Positions 9,505 through 21,734 of a stretch of 64,000 bases of DNA are shown one piece after another. A program made the position numbers and the translations under genes. The notes below the pieces were generated by a model that was given only the letters and a program-made list of their open reading frames with translations, was not told the origin of the DNA and made no database searches. Within the stretch, counting starts at the first letter, position 1; every line of letters starts with the position of its first letter. This DNA is from Cystobasidium ongulense (taxonomy: Eukaryota; Basidiomycota; Cystobasidiomycetes; Cystobasidiales; Cystobasidiaceae), in NCBI GenBank assembly GCA_022835595.1, contig BQUP01000001.1, positions 186,001 through 250,000 on the forward strand, in the 5' to 3' direction.

Positions 9505-10534
9505 AAGACAGTGAGGGTTCCTATTTCATGTCGATCTGATACGTCTTTACGGAGCGAAGTACCTCAGCTGGTTGTGACGCTTTGAATACAATTCCTAATG
9601 CCAGAAGGCATTTCCAGGTAGAAGTGGTTGATGGCTTGTGGGTAAATTTAAACATAGACATCCGCCCAACTGAAGTATGCTCGCCTTTGCAATGCATAAT
9701 TGTACCGTTCGCATGACCTAGTCTATCCGCTTGCGGGTGACCCACCCAGTACCTACCGCCTGATCTAATGAGACCAGCCTATTCCCATATGGAGGAGCAC
9801 AGCCATGCAGGCGGAGGCGGACACGAATAGTGCGCCTCAGTGTACGTTTTTGAAGGGCATCTGCAAGATGTTAGACTGAGCCACTTCTTGCATCGTGACC
9901 AACAATCGGAGGGGACAGCCTGAATGTGCTACCGAGCATCGCTACGAGGAGAAGACCCTGAGTCCAAGCACTTGCATTGCGCGGCGACTATCGAGCTCCT
10001 TTCATTACCACTACATTCTATGTCATGCGGCTAACTACCTAGTGCACAGCAGAGCAGACACTATGGAGAAAGTGTATCTTTCGATCCTTCCACTAACACT
10101 TCTCCAGGATAGGTGTAGACTAGCGCGTTCAGAGTTTTTTAACACCGAGAGACACCAACGTCTGATTCCATTCTTCCTGCTCCTTCTGACGTTCTTTGCA
10201 TTCAAGCTTATGCATTCGGGCCCAATCCTTTCGCTGACATTCAGATGAGCAGTAGTACGCAACCTGCAAGGTTCGGGAGATGAATTGGGAATAAATCAGT
10301 CGCAGGCAGGTATGGGATTGTCAAACACGATTTCGAGCGCACCATGCAGCCCGCACATCGAGAATGTGTAACATCCAACTTGAGGCGGAAAACACAGTAA
10401 GCCATGATTGGATCCTGAACAAGTTCCTTGCGGTCGAGAAGGAGTACATTGTCTGTTCTGACCCCTTTACACTCGTCCACCATACCTCCGAAATATCGAT
10501 ATGCAACGATATCTCGTACCCTTATATTCGAGAG
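9505..10534. other. Intergenic, about 1 kb, no supported gene
   Basis: Open frames up to 117 codons occur on both strands (for example 9895-10248 +) but none has a recognisable domain, splice pattern or similarity to the neighbours. I see nothing I can support. Confidence 0.4.
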
Positions 10535-11089
10535 CTATACTCTAATATTTCGACCTGGATGTTGCATTTGTGCTTCCTTGTACAGTCCCAACATCGTACT
10601 GCAGAGGTGGTATGTAGAGTGCGCCAGGCAATCGCTGGTGTTCGGTTGCCAAGCAGGGAAGACAGTCTTGTGTAGCGTGCTCGATTCGATTGTAGTCAGA
10701 GTCATCATGATGCCCTTGTCGAAGCTTGCTGGGTCTATCCCAACTTCAAGGGCCTTGCTATTGTCCTCTGTCAACACTTGGGCTTTGAATGCTTCCGTTT
10801 TAGCAGGCGAGGCCAAGGTCCAGGTGATGAGAGGCGATGCACGACAATATTCTTCTTCATTGAATGGTTTATGTTTACCGAGAAGCAAGCCTCTCAAAGG
10901 TACCAAAGAGGGGCCTTTTTTAGCAAGCTCGTACCTCTCCTTCAAGTCTGGATCCTCCTGAACGTCGACAGGCCATGGACCGTACAAGTCGATGTCTTGA
11001 GGAATGGCGTATACTGGATAGTTGCTTGCCAGCCTTTCTAGCCTATCTGCCATGGTGCGAGGTGTGCTAGATACTTGGAGTGAAGACAA
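10535..11089 (-). CDS. Unrecognised single-exon protein, about 172-184 aa
   Basis: One uninterrupted frame; the start is either the ATG at 11089 or the second at 11053 (MADRLERLASNYP). The protein is soluble-looking, mixed in composition and without signal peptide or membrane segment. It contains IDLYGPWPVDVQEDPDL and PSLVPLRGLLLGKHKPF, which look like real, constrained sequence rather than chance translation. I do not recognise the family. It lies between the secreted cluster and the folate gene, on the same strand as the latter. Confidence 0.5.
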   Translation of the reverse strand: MSSLQVSSTPRTMADRLERLASNYPVYAIPQDIDLYGPWPVDVQEDPDLKERYELAKKGPSLVPLRGLLLGKHKPFNEEEYCRASPLITWTLASPAKTEAFKAQVLTEDNSKALEVGIDPASFDKGIMMTLTTIESSTLHKTVFPAWQPNTSDCLAHSTYHLCSTMLGLYKEAQMQHPGRNIRV

Positions 11090-11295
11090 GAGACGAAGCT
11101 GGCTCCTGCGAGAATTCTTGTTCTGCCTGTCGGACGTCTTCTCGGTAGTGCACCGATCCAGCCGCTCTCAGCCGATATAGAGCCACTTGAACTTTTACTC
11201 TAACGGAGACGTAGACATGCTAGATCTTGTGCATATATGATACTTCAATGCATTGATTCAATAACATGTCCGCTGTAAGGAGAACCTCTGATTCT

Positions 11296-13418
11296 TCATA
11301 GAGCGAATTGCAATTTCGCCACTTCAAAGACACCTCCAACGAGATGTAAACTTCCAGCAACAAGGACATCCACTCCTTGATCCTGCTTTTCATTCGAAAC
11401 ACCCTCAATAACATCAACTGCGTGTTGTATAGAAGGTAGTATGTGAACTTGTGTACCGGGAGTAATATCGGAATTTGAAGATGTGACGAGTGATTCCCAT
11501 GCTTCTGCCAATTCGTGCTGTACGGTGAGATGTTGAAGATCACTATCTGAGACTGCTTTGCTTGATAATTCTGAAAATGATACAATGGGATCACATTAGA
11601 AACAAAGTCATTAAGGCCGCGAGCGGGAAAGTGAAACTGACCGCTTTTGAAACCTCCATCTGCATAAGTGACATTTGTACAGAATATAACATGGTCGAAA
11701 AGGTTCTCATCTTCAGATTGAAGATCACATTGTTTATTGACAGCCGCCATTGTGTTTGTGAGTGCTCCAAGCAAAGAAGGGGCAGATCTTCCACTTGTAC
11801 AATTAAACATTAGAACACGCTTGCGGGATCTGTTACAATCGTTGATGTCGCAAAAGAGATCAGCCTCGAACCTTCAGGTTGTAAGATGACAAAGCCTTGG
11901 GCATGCATACGTTTCTTTCTTGAATGCTTCAGTAGTAAACCATTCTGCGCAAAGGACTAGACTTTCAACAGTATGTGCACCATCAAGATACCAAGTGACA
12001 TTTTCGCGTTCACTTGATCGGTCTTGTATCGTTTGACACCTGCCTGGCCATCGTGCGTTCTCTAAGGCAGTGACGACAGAGCAAGGTAGAGGGTCCGAAG
12101 AGTTGACGGAGGCCGTTGAAGATATTTGACCGTCTTCGGTGCCGGGAGGCACTTGGGTGAACGGATTCTCGTTGAATGCGGCAGACAAATTAGAGGAGGA
12201 TAGGAAGGTTTGTACCAGAGCAACGGCAAGCGAGGCATTGACCTTCTGATGATGCCCAGCTAGACCTGATATCATTGTATATCAGCCATTGGCCGCATTC
12301 GAAGGCGAAAGCAAAGACGCGCTCACCTAACTTGATATCAGACAACTGCTTCTTCTCCTCCACAACGGTAAAACTACTAGCTTTCAATTCTAAAGCTCTT
12401 TTCCTAAGCACTTCCAGTCCAGCAGGAGGTTGTCCAGCAACAGTAAGAGCAGGTACACCTTCCTTGAAGATACCACCCTTTTGTTGTGCTATTTCCTCAA
12501 TTGTTTTACCTAACACGAAAATATGATCTATTCCAAGAGTAGTTATACCCGTTACTTTTGGTTTTGGTACTATGTTAGTAGAATCATATGTACCTCCTAT
12601 ACCAACTTCTAAAATCGTCGCATCTACTTTTTCACGTATAAAGACGTGAAAAGCCATTATTGTGAGATAGCGGAAATATGCTGGTTTTGGTGGTGTATCG
12701 TCGTAACGAAGCTGCGGTGGACGCACAAGACTTTGCATTAGCTGCATTGCTTTGTGCAAGTGAAGAGACACTGTACTCACATGCGTGTTCTGCTCGAGCT
12801 TGTCCCAGACTTCGAAAAAGTACTTTGCGAATTTATCCTCAGGTAAAGGCTTGCCATTGATGCGTATGCGCTCGCAGACGGAGACCATATGTGGGGAGGT
12901 ATACAATCCGACTTTGGCAGATGGAGCTAGTGTTGTCAGGAGTGAGGAGCAGAATGCCGATGTGGATCCCTGACACGACATGTCAGTATAAGTTGACAAC
13001 GGTGTGATGAAGTGATAGTCCCCACCTTTCCCTTGGTGCCAGTGATGTGAATGACGTTGAGAGCATTGAGATCGTGTGTCTATGGAGAATGGATCAGTCT
13101 TGTAAATGTGCTCGGGCTGATAGAGACACACCTTGTATCCTATCCTCTCAAGATAATCGACAGTCTCTGGAATCAGCTTGTCGTTTCGGGTAGCACCAGT
13201 TGCTCTAATTTTCTCAATGGTCGCAGCGTTGGACTGGGTGAGGGGTAAGAGTGAGCCAGGTAAATACTGCTGCACCAAGCAATCACGCTCACTTGAAGCG
13301 AATTGAGGCAGTCTACTGCTTCTGCATAGCTTCTTGCGGTGGAGGTAGACATGATGATATTTCGACGAGCGGTAAGTTGCGAGGTGCGGATGCGACGAAG
13401 CGGCAGGAGTCTGAGCAT
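11296..13418 (-). CDS. MET7: Folylpolyglutamate synthase
   Basis: Adds glutamates to tetrahydrofolate, using ATP, so that folates are retained in cytosol and mitochondria. Eight exons read from right to left: 13418/13352-13293, 13233-13132, 13079-13026, 12969-12781, 12711-12327, 12265-11911, 11871-11642 and 11570-11296, all in phase (549 aa from the second ATG). Diagnostic parts: AVDCLNSLQSNAATIE at the N-terminus, the P-loop GTKGKGSTSAF, LRYDDTPPKPAYFRYLT, ILEVGIGGTYDSTN, GLAGHHQKVNASLA, the RWPGRCQTI..WYLDGAHT segment and the C-terminal VLVAGSLHLVGG. Two in-frame starts exist: the upper one (13418) adds 22 Arg/Leu-rich residues that look like a mitochondrial presequence, the lower one (13352, MSTSTARSY) would give the cytosolic form. 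Confidence 0.93.
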
Positions 13419-13882
13419 GCGATGCTTGGATTAGTCAAGAGTAGCGCTGTGTCTGGTGCGAGTCGTGCAATGCTTCCAGTTGCAACAGATGAATTGCCCG
13501 TCGTACAAGAGTGCTGTCTTTTCTCGATTGCCTTTTTGTAACAAAGCATCAACAAAGCTGTTACAACGCTGCAAGCTTCTGCAAATGCCCGCAAGCCATA
13601 GTGTTGCATAACTTGCCTTGTAGTAGCATGTCAGCCTGCCAAACCCATCCTCCAGCATCCAATTGCCTCCCTCGCCACCTTGGGCAGACGGTCATTCCTG
13701 TCGCCTGTCCATGACACGCCCACGCCACTGCTGGTTGGATTTGGACAATACCACTTGACGCCAGCAGATAGCGCTGTCCGGCTCTACATCACTACCACAC
13801 TGGCTGTCGCTTCAGCCTACGCACGCTCGTTCCAGGCGATCAACTCCCAGCACCTCAGCTATAAGTGACCGGCCTCGCTCGA
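13419..13882. promoter_or_regulatory. Divergent intergenic region between FPGS and ArfGAP
   Basis: 464 bases separate the two divergent start codons. The open frames inside are short. It probably contains both promoters; I see no obvious TATA element or binding motif to single out. Confidence 0.4.
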
Positions 13883-15432
13883 ATGGCGTCCAAGTCGACA
13901 TCCCAGCGCAATGAGCGTATCCTGACAGAGCTGCGCGCAAGAGAGGGCAATGATACCTGTGCAGACTGTGGATCACGACAGCCTAGATGGGCGAGCTGGA
14001 ACCTGGGCATCTGGCTGTGTGTCAAGTGTGCGGTGAGTCTCGACGTAGAAACGCGGACAGTCATTGTTGCAAACAATGCTGAGTCGAGATACGACAGACC
14101 ATACACAGGCGAATGGGAACACACATCAGCAGAGTAAAAAGCTTGTCCCTTGATATATGGACGAAAGAACAAGTCGAGTCCATGCGCGACAATGGGAATA
14201 TCAAGAGCAACACCCTCTTCAATCCAAATCCACGCAACAATCCTCCACCGCTGGATTTAGAAAGTGAACATGCTGAATCACAGCTCGAGAGGTTTATATT
14301 TCAGAAATACAGAGATAGAGCTTTCATGGACAAGCCAAAGAAGAAATCCTCATCGTCAAGCCGTGTCGACAGTACTTCGTCACCAACTGTCTCGCGGACA
14401 CACGCTCCTGCTCCAGTGGCAACAATCAGGGAAAGCGGTGCGAGCTACAGGTCTGGTGAAAGTGCTCCCAATACTGCACGCACACCTGCGGTATCCATCA
14501 CTTCCCCTCAGAGTGTAGGAGAGCGTGCTTTCAGCCCTCCGGCAATGCCTATTGCGACTCAACAGCCGTCGACCCATCTATCAGCCGCAGCCACTTCTGC
14601 AGGTAGAGCAATGACAGCTCCTCTCCCAGACTACTCTACGCGCTCTCTCAGTCCTTCAGTATCCTCAAATCGAACGTTCAATCCTTTCCATAGGCAGATG
14701 ACAGCTTCGGCTCAAATCCCAAGTGCAACTGGCATGCCGCCACAAATCTCGAGCATGGGTTACTCGTCAACGGGAACAAGTCCATATAAGCCAACTGGCA
14801 ACGCTCCTTATCCTCAAAGTAACATGTCCTCTTCATTCGGACAAATGCCAGTGTACAAGCCTGCGACTATGCCACTGCACCAGTCTAATCCTCCCAAAGG
14901 AGAGGTATGGCAAGATCTAGCTGGTCTATCGCTGTCAAACGGCGGTACACAAGTGCAACAGCCTATGCTGAGTTCATTCAATGCATATCAATCCTCTACG
15001 ACTGCAATGCCGATGCCAATGCTACAGACGAATCCTTTCTTACAATCTTCAATGATGACTTACAAGGCACCTTCTCAGATCTCTTCCATGTCTTCTGGAT
15101 CTTCTTTCTCTAGCTTGGGTAGCGCAAGCAGCGCTACATTCTCGCCTAATTACGCACAGATGCATCAGCAAACACCGGCAATGCCTACGTATCAGTATCA
15201 GGCACAGACTTCACTTGCTCCTACAGCAAACAGTGGGATGCCTTATATGGGTATGAACCAGCAGCAGCAACCGCAGCAAGTACAGCAACAAGTGATGCCA
15301 ATGATCCAACAGCAATCCCAACACCGGCAACAACCCTATCAGTTCCATGCTAGCAATCCATACGCAAGCCAGTTCGCACCGGTACAACAACCATATCCAC
15401 AGTACGTACAAAATCAATATCAGGGGATGTAA
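13883..15432 (+). CDS. ArfGAP of the SMAP/Age2 type
   Basis: Stimulates GTP hydrolysis on Arf GTPases in vesicle traffic. Exons 13883-14032 and 14098-15432 give 494 aa. The N-terminal ArfGAP domain has the zinc finger C-x2-C-x16-C-x2-C beginning CADCGSRQPRWASWN and, across the splice, IHRRMGTHISRVKSLSLD with the catalytic arginine expected in that loop. The rest, from about residue 150, is a Ser/Thr-, Pro- and Gln-rich low-complexity tail with many NPF-, NPY- and PY-like short motifs (for example TFNPFHR and QTNPFLQ) and a Gln-rich segment near residue 420-470. NPF motifs bind EH-domain endocytic proteins, in line with a trans-Golgi or endosomal role. The tail is not alignable by eye to a named protein. 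Confidence 0.9.
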
Positions 15433-15787
15433 GCAGTGCTCTACGACATGATGAAAGAGTACGTCAGATGGACCTGTGAGGTTAGCAGTCGGCTATGTAG
15501 TGTAGTTTAGCAGTTCCTGGAGTATTTATGTAGCGCTGTCATAGCTAGTTTAAGTTGGTGATGATGGTTTAGTAAGGTTCTGTAACCTTGACGACAGACT
15601 AGCCTGATAGAAGCTATTAGGACGTCAATGTCAGCTTTGTGGGAGTCAAGCATTGCATGTGTGCGTCGTTTGAAGTGTCAGTTGGAAGGTGCCAGACGCC
15701 ACCGCTCAGTAGTGACACCTTTTCGGAGGTTTGGCCGCCTCTTTGCTTTGCGTTATACCACCATCAAATAGAGACAGACAGTCATTG
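15433..15787. other. Intergenic between ArfGAP and UBR1
   Basis: This is the 3' flank of the ArfGAP gene and the upstream region of UBR1, both on the plus strand. An in-frame extension of UBR1 exists to 15731 but lacks an ATG. Confidence 0.5.
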
Positions 15788-18700
15788 ATGATCTCGTCTC
15801 TGCAGGGAGCTCTTCACAGCTCCTCGCTCGAGTCAGAGGTCGAGGCCCTGCTGCCTCGAGCATGTCAGCGCCTGGTGGACTCGCAGCATCTCGCGCACCC
15901 TACGAAGAGCGTGGTACAGCCTGCACTGCGACAGTATTTGTATGGCTTTGCAGCAGACCCTACGTACCGACATCTGTTCGGATCTTTCGCCTTTCCAGCC
16001 GAGGAATGGCTAGGTGGCCGCAAGTCTGCTCTATCACAAGGTCTTCAATCTGAAGACGAGGAGGATGATGACGAGGACAGAGAAGAGAAATGGACTTTGG
16101 CTGGGGCACAGAGCGAGGCGGACAGCTCAGGACTAAGTAGTGAATACCTGCCGTCGAAGAAAGGCAAACCCTGTGGGCGAGTCTTCAAGAAAGGCGAGAG
16201 TGTCTATCGTTGCAAGTGAGTAGCTCTCTTGATATGCTTGTGGACCGAGATCACTGCACCGACACACCTGACAATACCACGACCACCCCACAGGGACTGC
16301 GGACTAGACGATTCATGCGTGCTGTGCTCCAAGTGCTTCAAAGCTTCCGACCATGAAGGCCACGAAGTCTCATTCTCCATGCACACCGGCGGTTGTGGAT
16401 GCTGCGACTGCGGTGATCACGAAGCGTGGCGACGAGACGTGCGATGCGCATTCCACCATCCAGACGTGCCTTATCCTGTACAGAATGCATCAGGTGCACT
16501 ATCAACTCCTACAGATGCTTCCTCTCAACCCTCTCCGTCAGTACAGAGCATCCCGTCTGAACTGCAAACGCTCATAAGAGATCGCATTCGAGAAGCAGCG
16601 GACTTTACAATCTACGCCATCACTCAATTCCCACGCGAGACTACACCTCCATCAGAACCTCGGGTAGTCAGCAGAATGAAAGCGCATTGCAGATGGAATT
16701 CGGATCCCGAGGCTGGTGCAGGAGGACCGTGGAGCGTGATACTGTGGAACGACGAAAAGCATACTTATCAAGAAGTCATTGAAATACTCGTGGAATCTGT
16801 CAGATGTTCAACTGAAAGAGCTTTAGCATCAGCTGTTTCCGTCGATAATTATGGTTCCGAAGTAGTAGCTTCATCAACGGACAGTAGCAAAATCTGGGAC
16901 ACTGCACGAAAGATTGGTTCTACCAAATTGGGAGTGACAGTGTGCGCGACGGAAGATGCTGTCGCGCTAGACTGCGTCGGATATCTTCTAGATTGGCTCC
17001 TAGACGTTTGCAAAGTTAGAATTGCGGGTGAAGAGACGTACATTGCTCGAATGGTAGCAGAAGTGCTGCTATCGGAGGACCGCCTACAGAATCTCCTCAA
17101 GAACGAAGACAAGCTTTGGAAAAAGGCGCGTTCTACAATTAGAGGCATCCTCATGGCCCTCTTGGTCTCTGGACAAGACGTGAAACTGCAGCTTGCTACT
17201 GCATATTCGTCTGTTTATCCTTCCATCGTATCGGCATTCCTTCTCACCGACCGTGAACCCGATAATTCCGTCTCACAGTTCAGCGTACAGCTATTTTCGG
17301 CGCCAAGCGTGGCTACTCATTTAGCGATTCAAGGTTTCCTTAGTACAGTAACAGAACTTCTCTACGCCTTCTTTACTCAGCAGGAGCTCCCAAATCATAC
17401 ACCTCGCACGCTACTCATCCCGCCCGAGAAGCAGACAAATGGTCCGATAGATCCAGAGTCACCGATGTTCAAGCACAAGAAATATTACTACCTATTTCAA
17501 GATCTACAGCACCTTTTATCCCATGATGCCGTACAAAAGCATATTAACAAACTTGAAGGTGGCTTCTTTCACACTGTTCTCGACTTTTTCGCGCTCTTCA
17601 ATGGTATGAATCCAATTGTCCGAGCTAGTACGAACCATGTTGAATACGAGACAGATAGTTGGGTGGCAGCCTTCAACTTGACCATTCATCTATCTAAATT
17701 GGCCAAGAATGTTGGTAAAGCGTTTCATCAACGCCTTCGTGATCGTGATGAGATCAGACGTTATCTTAGCGCTCTCTATCATCATACTTTGTCCTTCCTG
17801 AAGGATCAACTACCTGTAGATGAGACTGGTCATCGTACTGTCGCAACGCACAAAATCGCCTTCAACAACAAGCAGTGGGATGTCATCGACTTTCATGTAT
17901 CCAAGCAACCTATCTCCTTCCATCATCCCATACATCTGATGTATGCTGAAATGCTTAAGAACATTGATGGGTGGTCGCCTAAGTCTGTGGAACAGGCTAC
18001 TAATGGCATCCACAAGAGCTATGCCAGCATGCTGTCTACAATGAATGATGGCAATAACGATTATATCCTGCGGCTCACCGATGAAGTTATACGAGGTATG
18101 TTCAGTTTGCGATATCTTTCAAGCAAAGTGTAACCTGACCTCATCTACGCTGTAGTCCTTGCTCTTCTTGCACAAATTAGAGCCGGCTTCTGGGTACGCA
18201 ATGGCTATGGTTTACGAGCTCAGCATCTACATTATCGAGAATACACACTTCGAGAAACCACCTTTGATCAGGATATATTCTTCCTTCAAGCGGCGTTCGC
18301 TTTCATGGATCCCTCACTACTGCTCGTGAATTGCCTGGACCGCTTCGAGATTATGCAAGTCATGAATCTGCATGGCGCACAAGGTGTCTTTGGCTTGGCA
18401 CCTGTGTATGATAACGTGCAAGCTACGACTGTTTTAGAGGAGTTCCTCCACATGCTTATCGTGGTGTTCTCGGAACTATCTGATATCGAAGGTCTGTCTG
18501 CAGAAGAGACCGTTCATCGAGAGCTCATTCACCTGCTCCTCATGGGGCCTTATTCCTATTCGGAAATTCTTAAAAACATCACCGATTGGGCTCGCGAAGA
18601 AATGTGCTTTGACAAGATCCTAGCACAAGTCGCGACATTCCGAGCTCCAGACGCTTCTATCGTTTCTAGTGATGTTGGTGGCACATACATTCTAAAAGAC

Positions 18701-21541
18701 GAATACCTATCCGAAATCAACCCGTATTACTTCCGTTATACTCGCAATCAAAGAGAACAAGCTATGAAAACGATAAAGGAAAAACTCAAGAATGGAGGCA
18801 ATTTCCAACCCAGGAAATTAAAACCGAAAGGAGCCTTCGCAGCACCACAATTCTTTGGCTTCTTGAGTTCGCCTGAATTTATGGAGTTTTTGAGGTGCTG
18901 CTTCAGCTGGGGTGTTTATGATACTGCTCATTACGCCGATATGGTTATCGATTTGTCTTTACATCTCATCAAGATGAGTCTCACCGAGACGCCGAAGGCT
19001 ACCGCAAGTGCCATAGTTCAATCTCCAGTCCTGCACATGATAAGCGATCTAGAGGATACGGAGTATTTCAAGGAACAAAGACCTCGCATATCTTCTATCA
19101 TTGACACGTTAGCAGAATACTTCCCAGACAAAGTTCGAGCTTCGAGGAAGCGTTCTCATACTATCATGGACGGCTCAGGAGAAGAAAGTCAGGCGGCCAT
19201 GCTTGAGCGCAAACGAGAAGCTGCCAAAGCCAGACAAGCAGCTATTATGCAGCAGTTCGCTGCAGCTCAGAAAACATTCCTCGACACAGTGTCCGACGAC
19301 GAAGATGATGAAGATGAGGAATCCGATGACACTGAAATGGACGGCGTGAAGGCTTCTGATCACGGTCATTCAGGCGAGGATATTGCACAGGCTGAAGAGC
19401 AAGGCGCAAAGAAACGTCGAAAAGCTGCTAGCATGGGTAGCTGTATCGTCTGCCAAGAAGACCTGAACGCCTCGAGCCCTTTTGGTAGCTTGGCTCTGAT
19501 ACAGACCAGCAGCCTCATTCGACTTGCTCAACCTACAACGCCTTTCCAGGAGGAGATGTTCCAGATGCCTGGCGATTGGGACAAATCTGCCGACCACATG
19601 CGCCCTTTCGGTCTTGCTGGGCGAGAAAGCTCTGATGTCGAAGGCCGTGGTGGAACTTCGATAGGCTTTCCAACAACATGCACCAAACCAGGTCTCTTTG
19701 CCTCAGCCTGCGGTCACATGATGCACATCTCTTGCTTTGAAACCTACTGCCAATCGATCGTGGCCAGACATGCTCAGCAGTTTACACGAGTGCATCCTGA
19801 AAGCCCAGAAAGAAGCGAATTCATCTGTCCTCTGTGCAAGAGCCTCGGTAACGTGCTTCTGCCTGTTTCGGAGGATGAATTTGAAGAATCTCTGCCTCCA
19901 CCGGCTTCTGCAACAGGTCTCAATGACCGTTGGTTGGAGACTTCGTACGCCACCGCAGCGCGCAATCAGGAGGAACTCGCACCCATATTCGCATGTCTCA
20001 CCAACGATGGGAAAGGAAGGCTCAAGGCTTGGAGAGTTAAGCACCTGATCCCTCAGCGAAGCTGGAGCGGATTGGTAGGGCTGGCCGAACGGAAGATGTT
20101 GGAGCGCCTTCTCTCGGTCGTCGCACCACTCGCAGCCGGCATTCAAATGATGTCGACCGGCAGCATTGTGAAGACACCTACAATCTCGCACCAGCTGCTG
20201 ACGTACACTCTCTCCGTCACAGAAATAGGCTTGCGAGGAAAAGAAACCGGTACACTGGATAGCGAGAGCATTCCAGATGCCACCTCGAAATTACTGCGCA
20301 GCCTCCTAGCATCGCTCGTCAAGCTTGTGCATGTTGCTGGTCGCACAAATAACAGCGTAGATACGGCTCGGGCAGCTCTCATTTGGCTAGTCTTCGGGCA
20401 GCGACACGGCGAGGCGGCACATATGCGGCCTTTCCTATCACAAGATCCTTTAACATTCTTAATTCAAGCAGCGGCCGTGACCCCGGATGATTTCTATCAA
20501 TTCGCCAATATCTGCTTCTACGCGCACATGATCCGGATCTCTCACCAGCTGTGCGGATCCTCAAGCCAGGCTATCTATGCACCATCAGAACCATCTTCCG
20601 CGGACGCGGCCAGTCTGGCGCAGTTGTGCCTTAGCCTACAAGAATCGCGATGGGCCCGCTATGGAGGATTCGTCAAGCAGTCTAGTCGTGAGCGAGCAGC
20701 CATCGGAGCACAGCATGCTTACCATCACGCCATGCCATTCTTGCGACGCGCAGCTCTGCTACATGGCGTTCTCTTCCCAGCTTTCCGATCAAGCACTTCG
20801 TCAAGCGAGCAAAGCGAAATGAACAGGCTCCTCAGCCTGTTGCGCGTTACGCATCCAAATGAGCTGATAGGCCGACGACATGGCAAATCAGCGGAAAAAG
20901 TCACAAGCCTTTCCTCTATAATGGAAGCTTGGGACTCGGCTTGGCTCAGTGCTCAAGCTGGCAAAATTTCTAGCGAAGAAGCCAGATTTGTGGAACTCGA
21001 GCACCCGGTTATATACGAGTTGCTTGGTTTGCCAAAGAGCATTGATATATTGATAGAGAGCTCGGTCACCCGCAAATGCAAGCGATGCAAGACTGTCCCA
21101 GAAAATCCTGCGATATGTCTCATTTGCGGAGACTTGGTCTGCCAGCAGAGCTTCTGCTGCATGGACCCAGAATATGTTACCGAGCCAAAGCATGGGGAGT
21201 GCAACACCCATATGTGGAAGTGAGTGCCCTATTTTGGCCTTCTTCACAGTGCCCTGCTGACGATCTCTCAATGTAGGTGCGGCACATCTGTCGGTATTTA
21301 CTTCCTCGTCAAGCGCTGCATGGTAATATACCTCTATGCCGACAAAGGCACCTTCGGGACAGCCCCTTATCTTGATGTGCATGGAGAAGCCGATCCGGGC
21401 TTCAAAAAGCACCGCCCTCTTTATCTGAATAGCGCCCGTTACGATGAGATTAGGAAAATGTGGCTCAGTCACTCGATAGCTACATCAGTTGCACGGAAAC
21501 TAGAAGCTGGAAACGACCCAGGTGGCTGGGACACATTCTAA
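15788..21541 (+). CDS. UBR1: E3 ubiquitin ligase of the N-degron pathway, UBR1 type
   Basis: Recognises destabilising N-terminal residues and ubiquitinates the protein together with a Rad6-type E2. Four exons: 15788-16215, 16294-18095, 18156-21219 and 21277-21541, 1,852 aa, close to the family's usual 1,800-1,950. The UBR box (about residues 130-200) has CGRVFKKGESVYRCKDCG and the run HTGGCGCCDCGDHEAW. A middle segment with PWSVILWNDEKHTYQEV corresponds to the ClpS-like N-domain. A RING-like finger at about 1171-1300 has CIVCQED, CGHMMHISCFETY and FICPLCKS, with an acidic segment just before it. The C-terminal autoinhibitory domain ends in CGTSVGIYFLVKRC and GGWDTF. It is convergent with SPT5, with 193 bases between the stops. 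Confidence 0.96.
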
Positions 21542-21734
21542 GTTATCCCATAGCAACCGCAGGCGTCGACCAAATTCAAAACGGGGAAACGATGTTGTAA
21601 TTTGCATAGAATTTTATCTTGAAAACGTGAAGCAGCTGTTGTTATACATTCAGAGTACTATCATTTGACACTAAATACTGCAATAAGGGTAACCCATTTC
21701 GAAACATTCCACCCCGAGTGGCAGGACATGGCAT

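Noticed and set aside
10364-10961. Plus-strand frames of 103 and 177 codons
   Set aside because: They overlap the minus-strand gene at 10535-11089 and show no family features; the minus-strand frame looks more constrained.
15731-15787. N-terminal extension of UBR1
   Set aside because: The frame is open but has no ATG; the first ATG at 15788 gives the usual family length.
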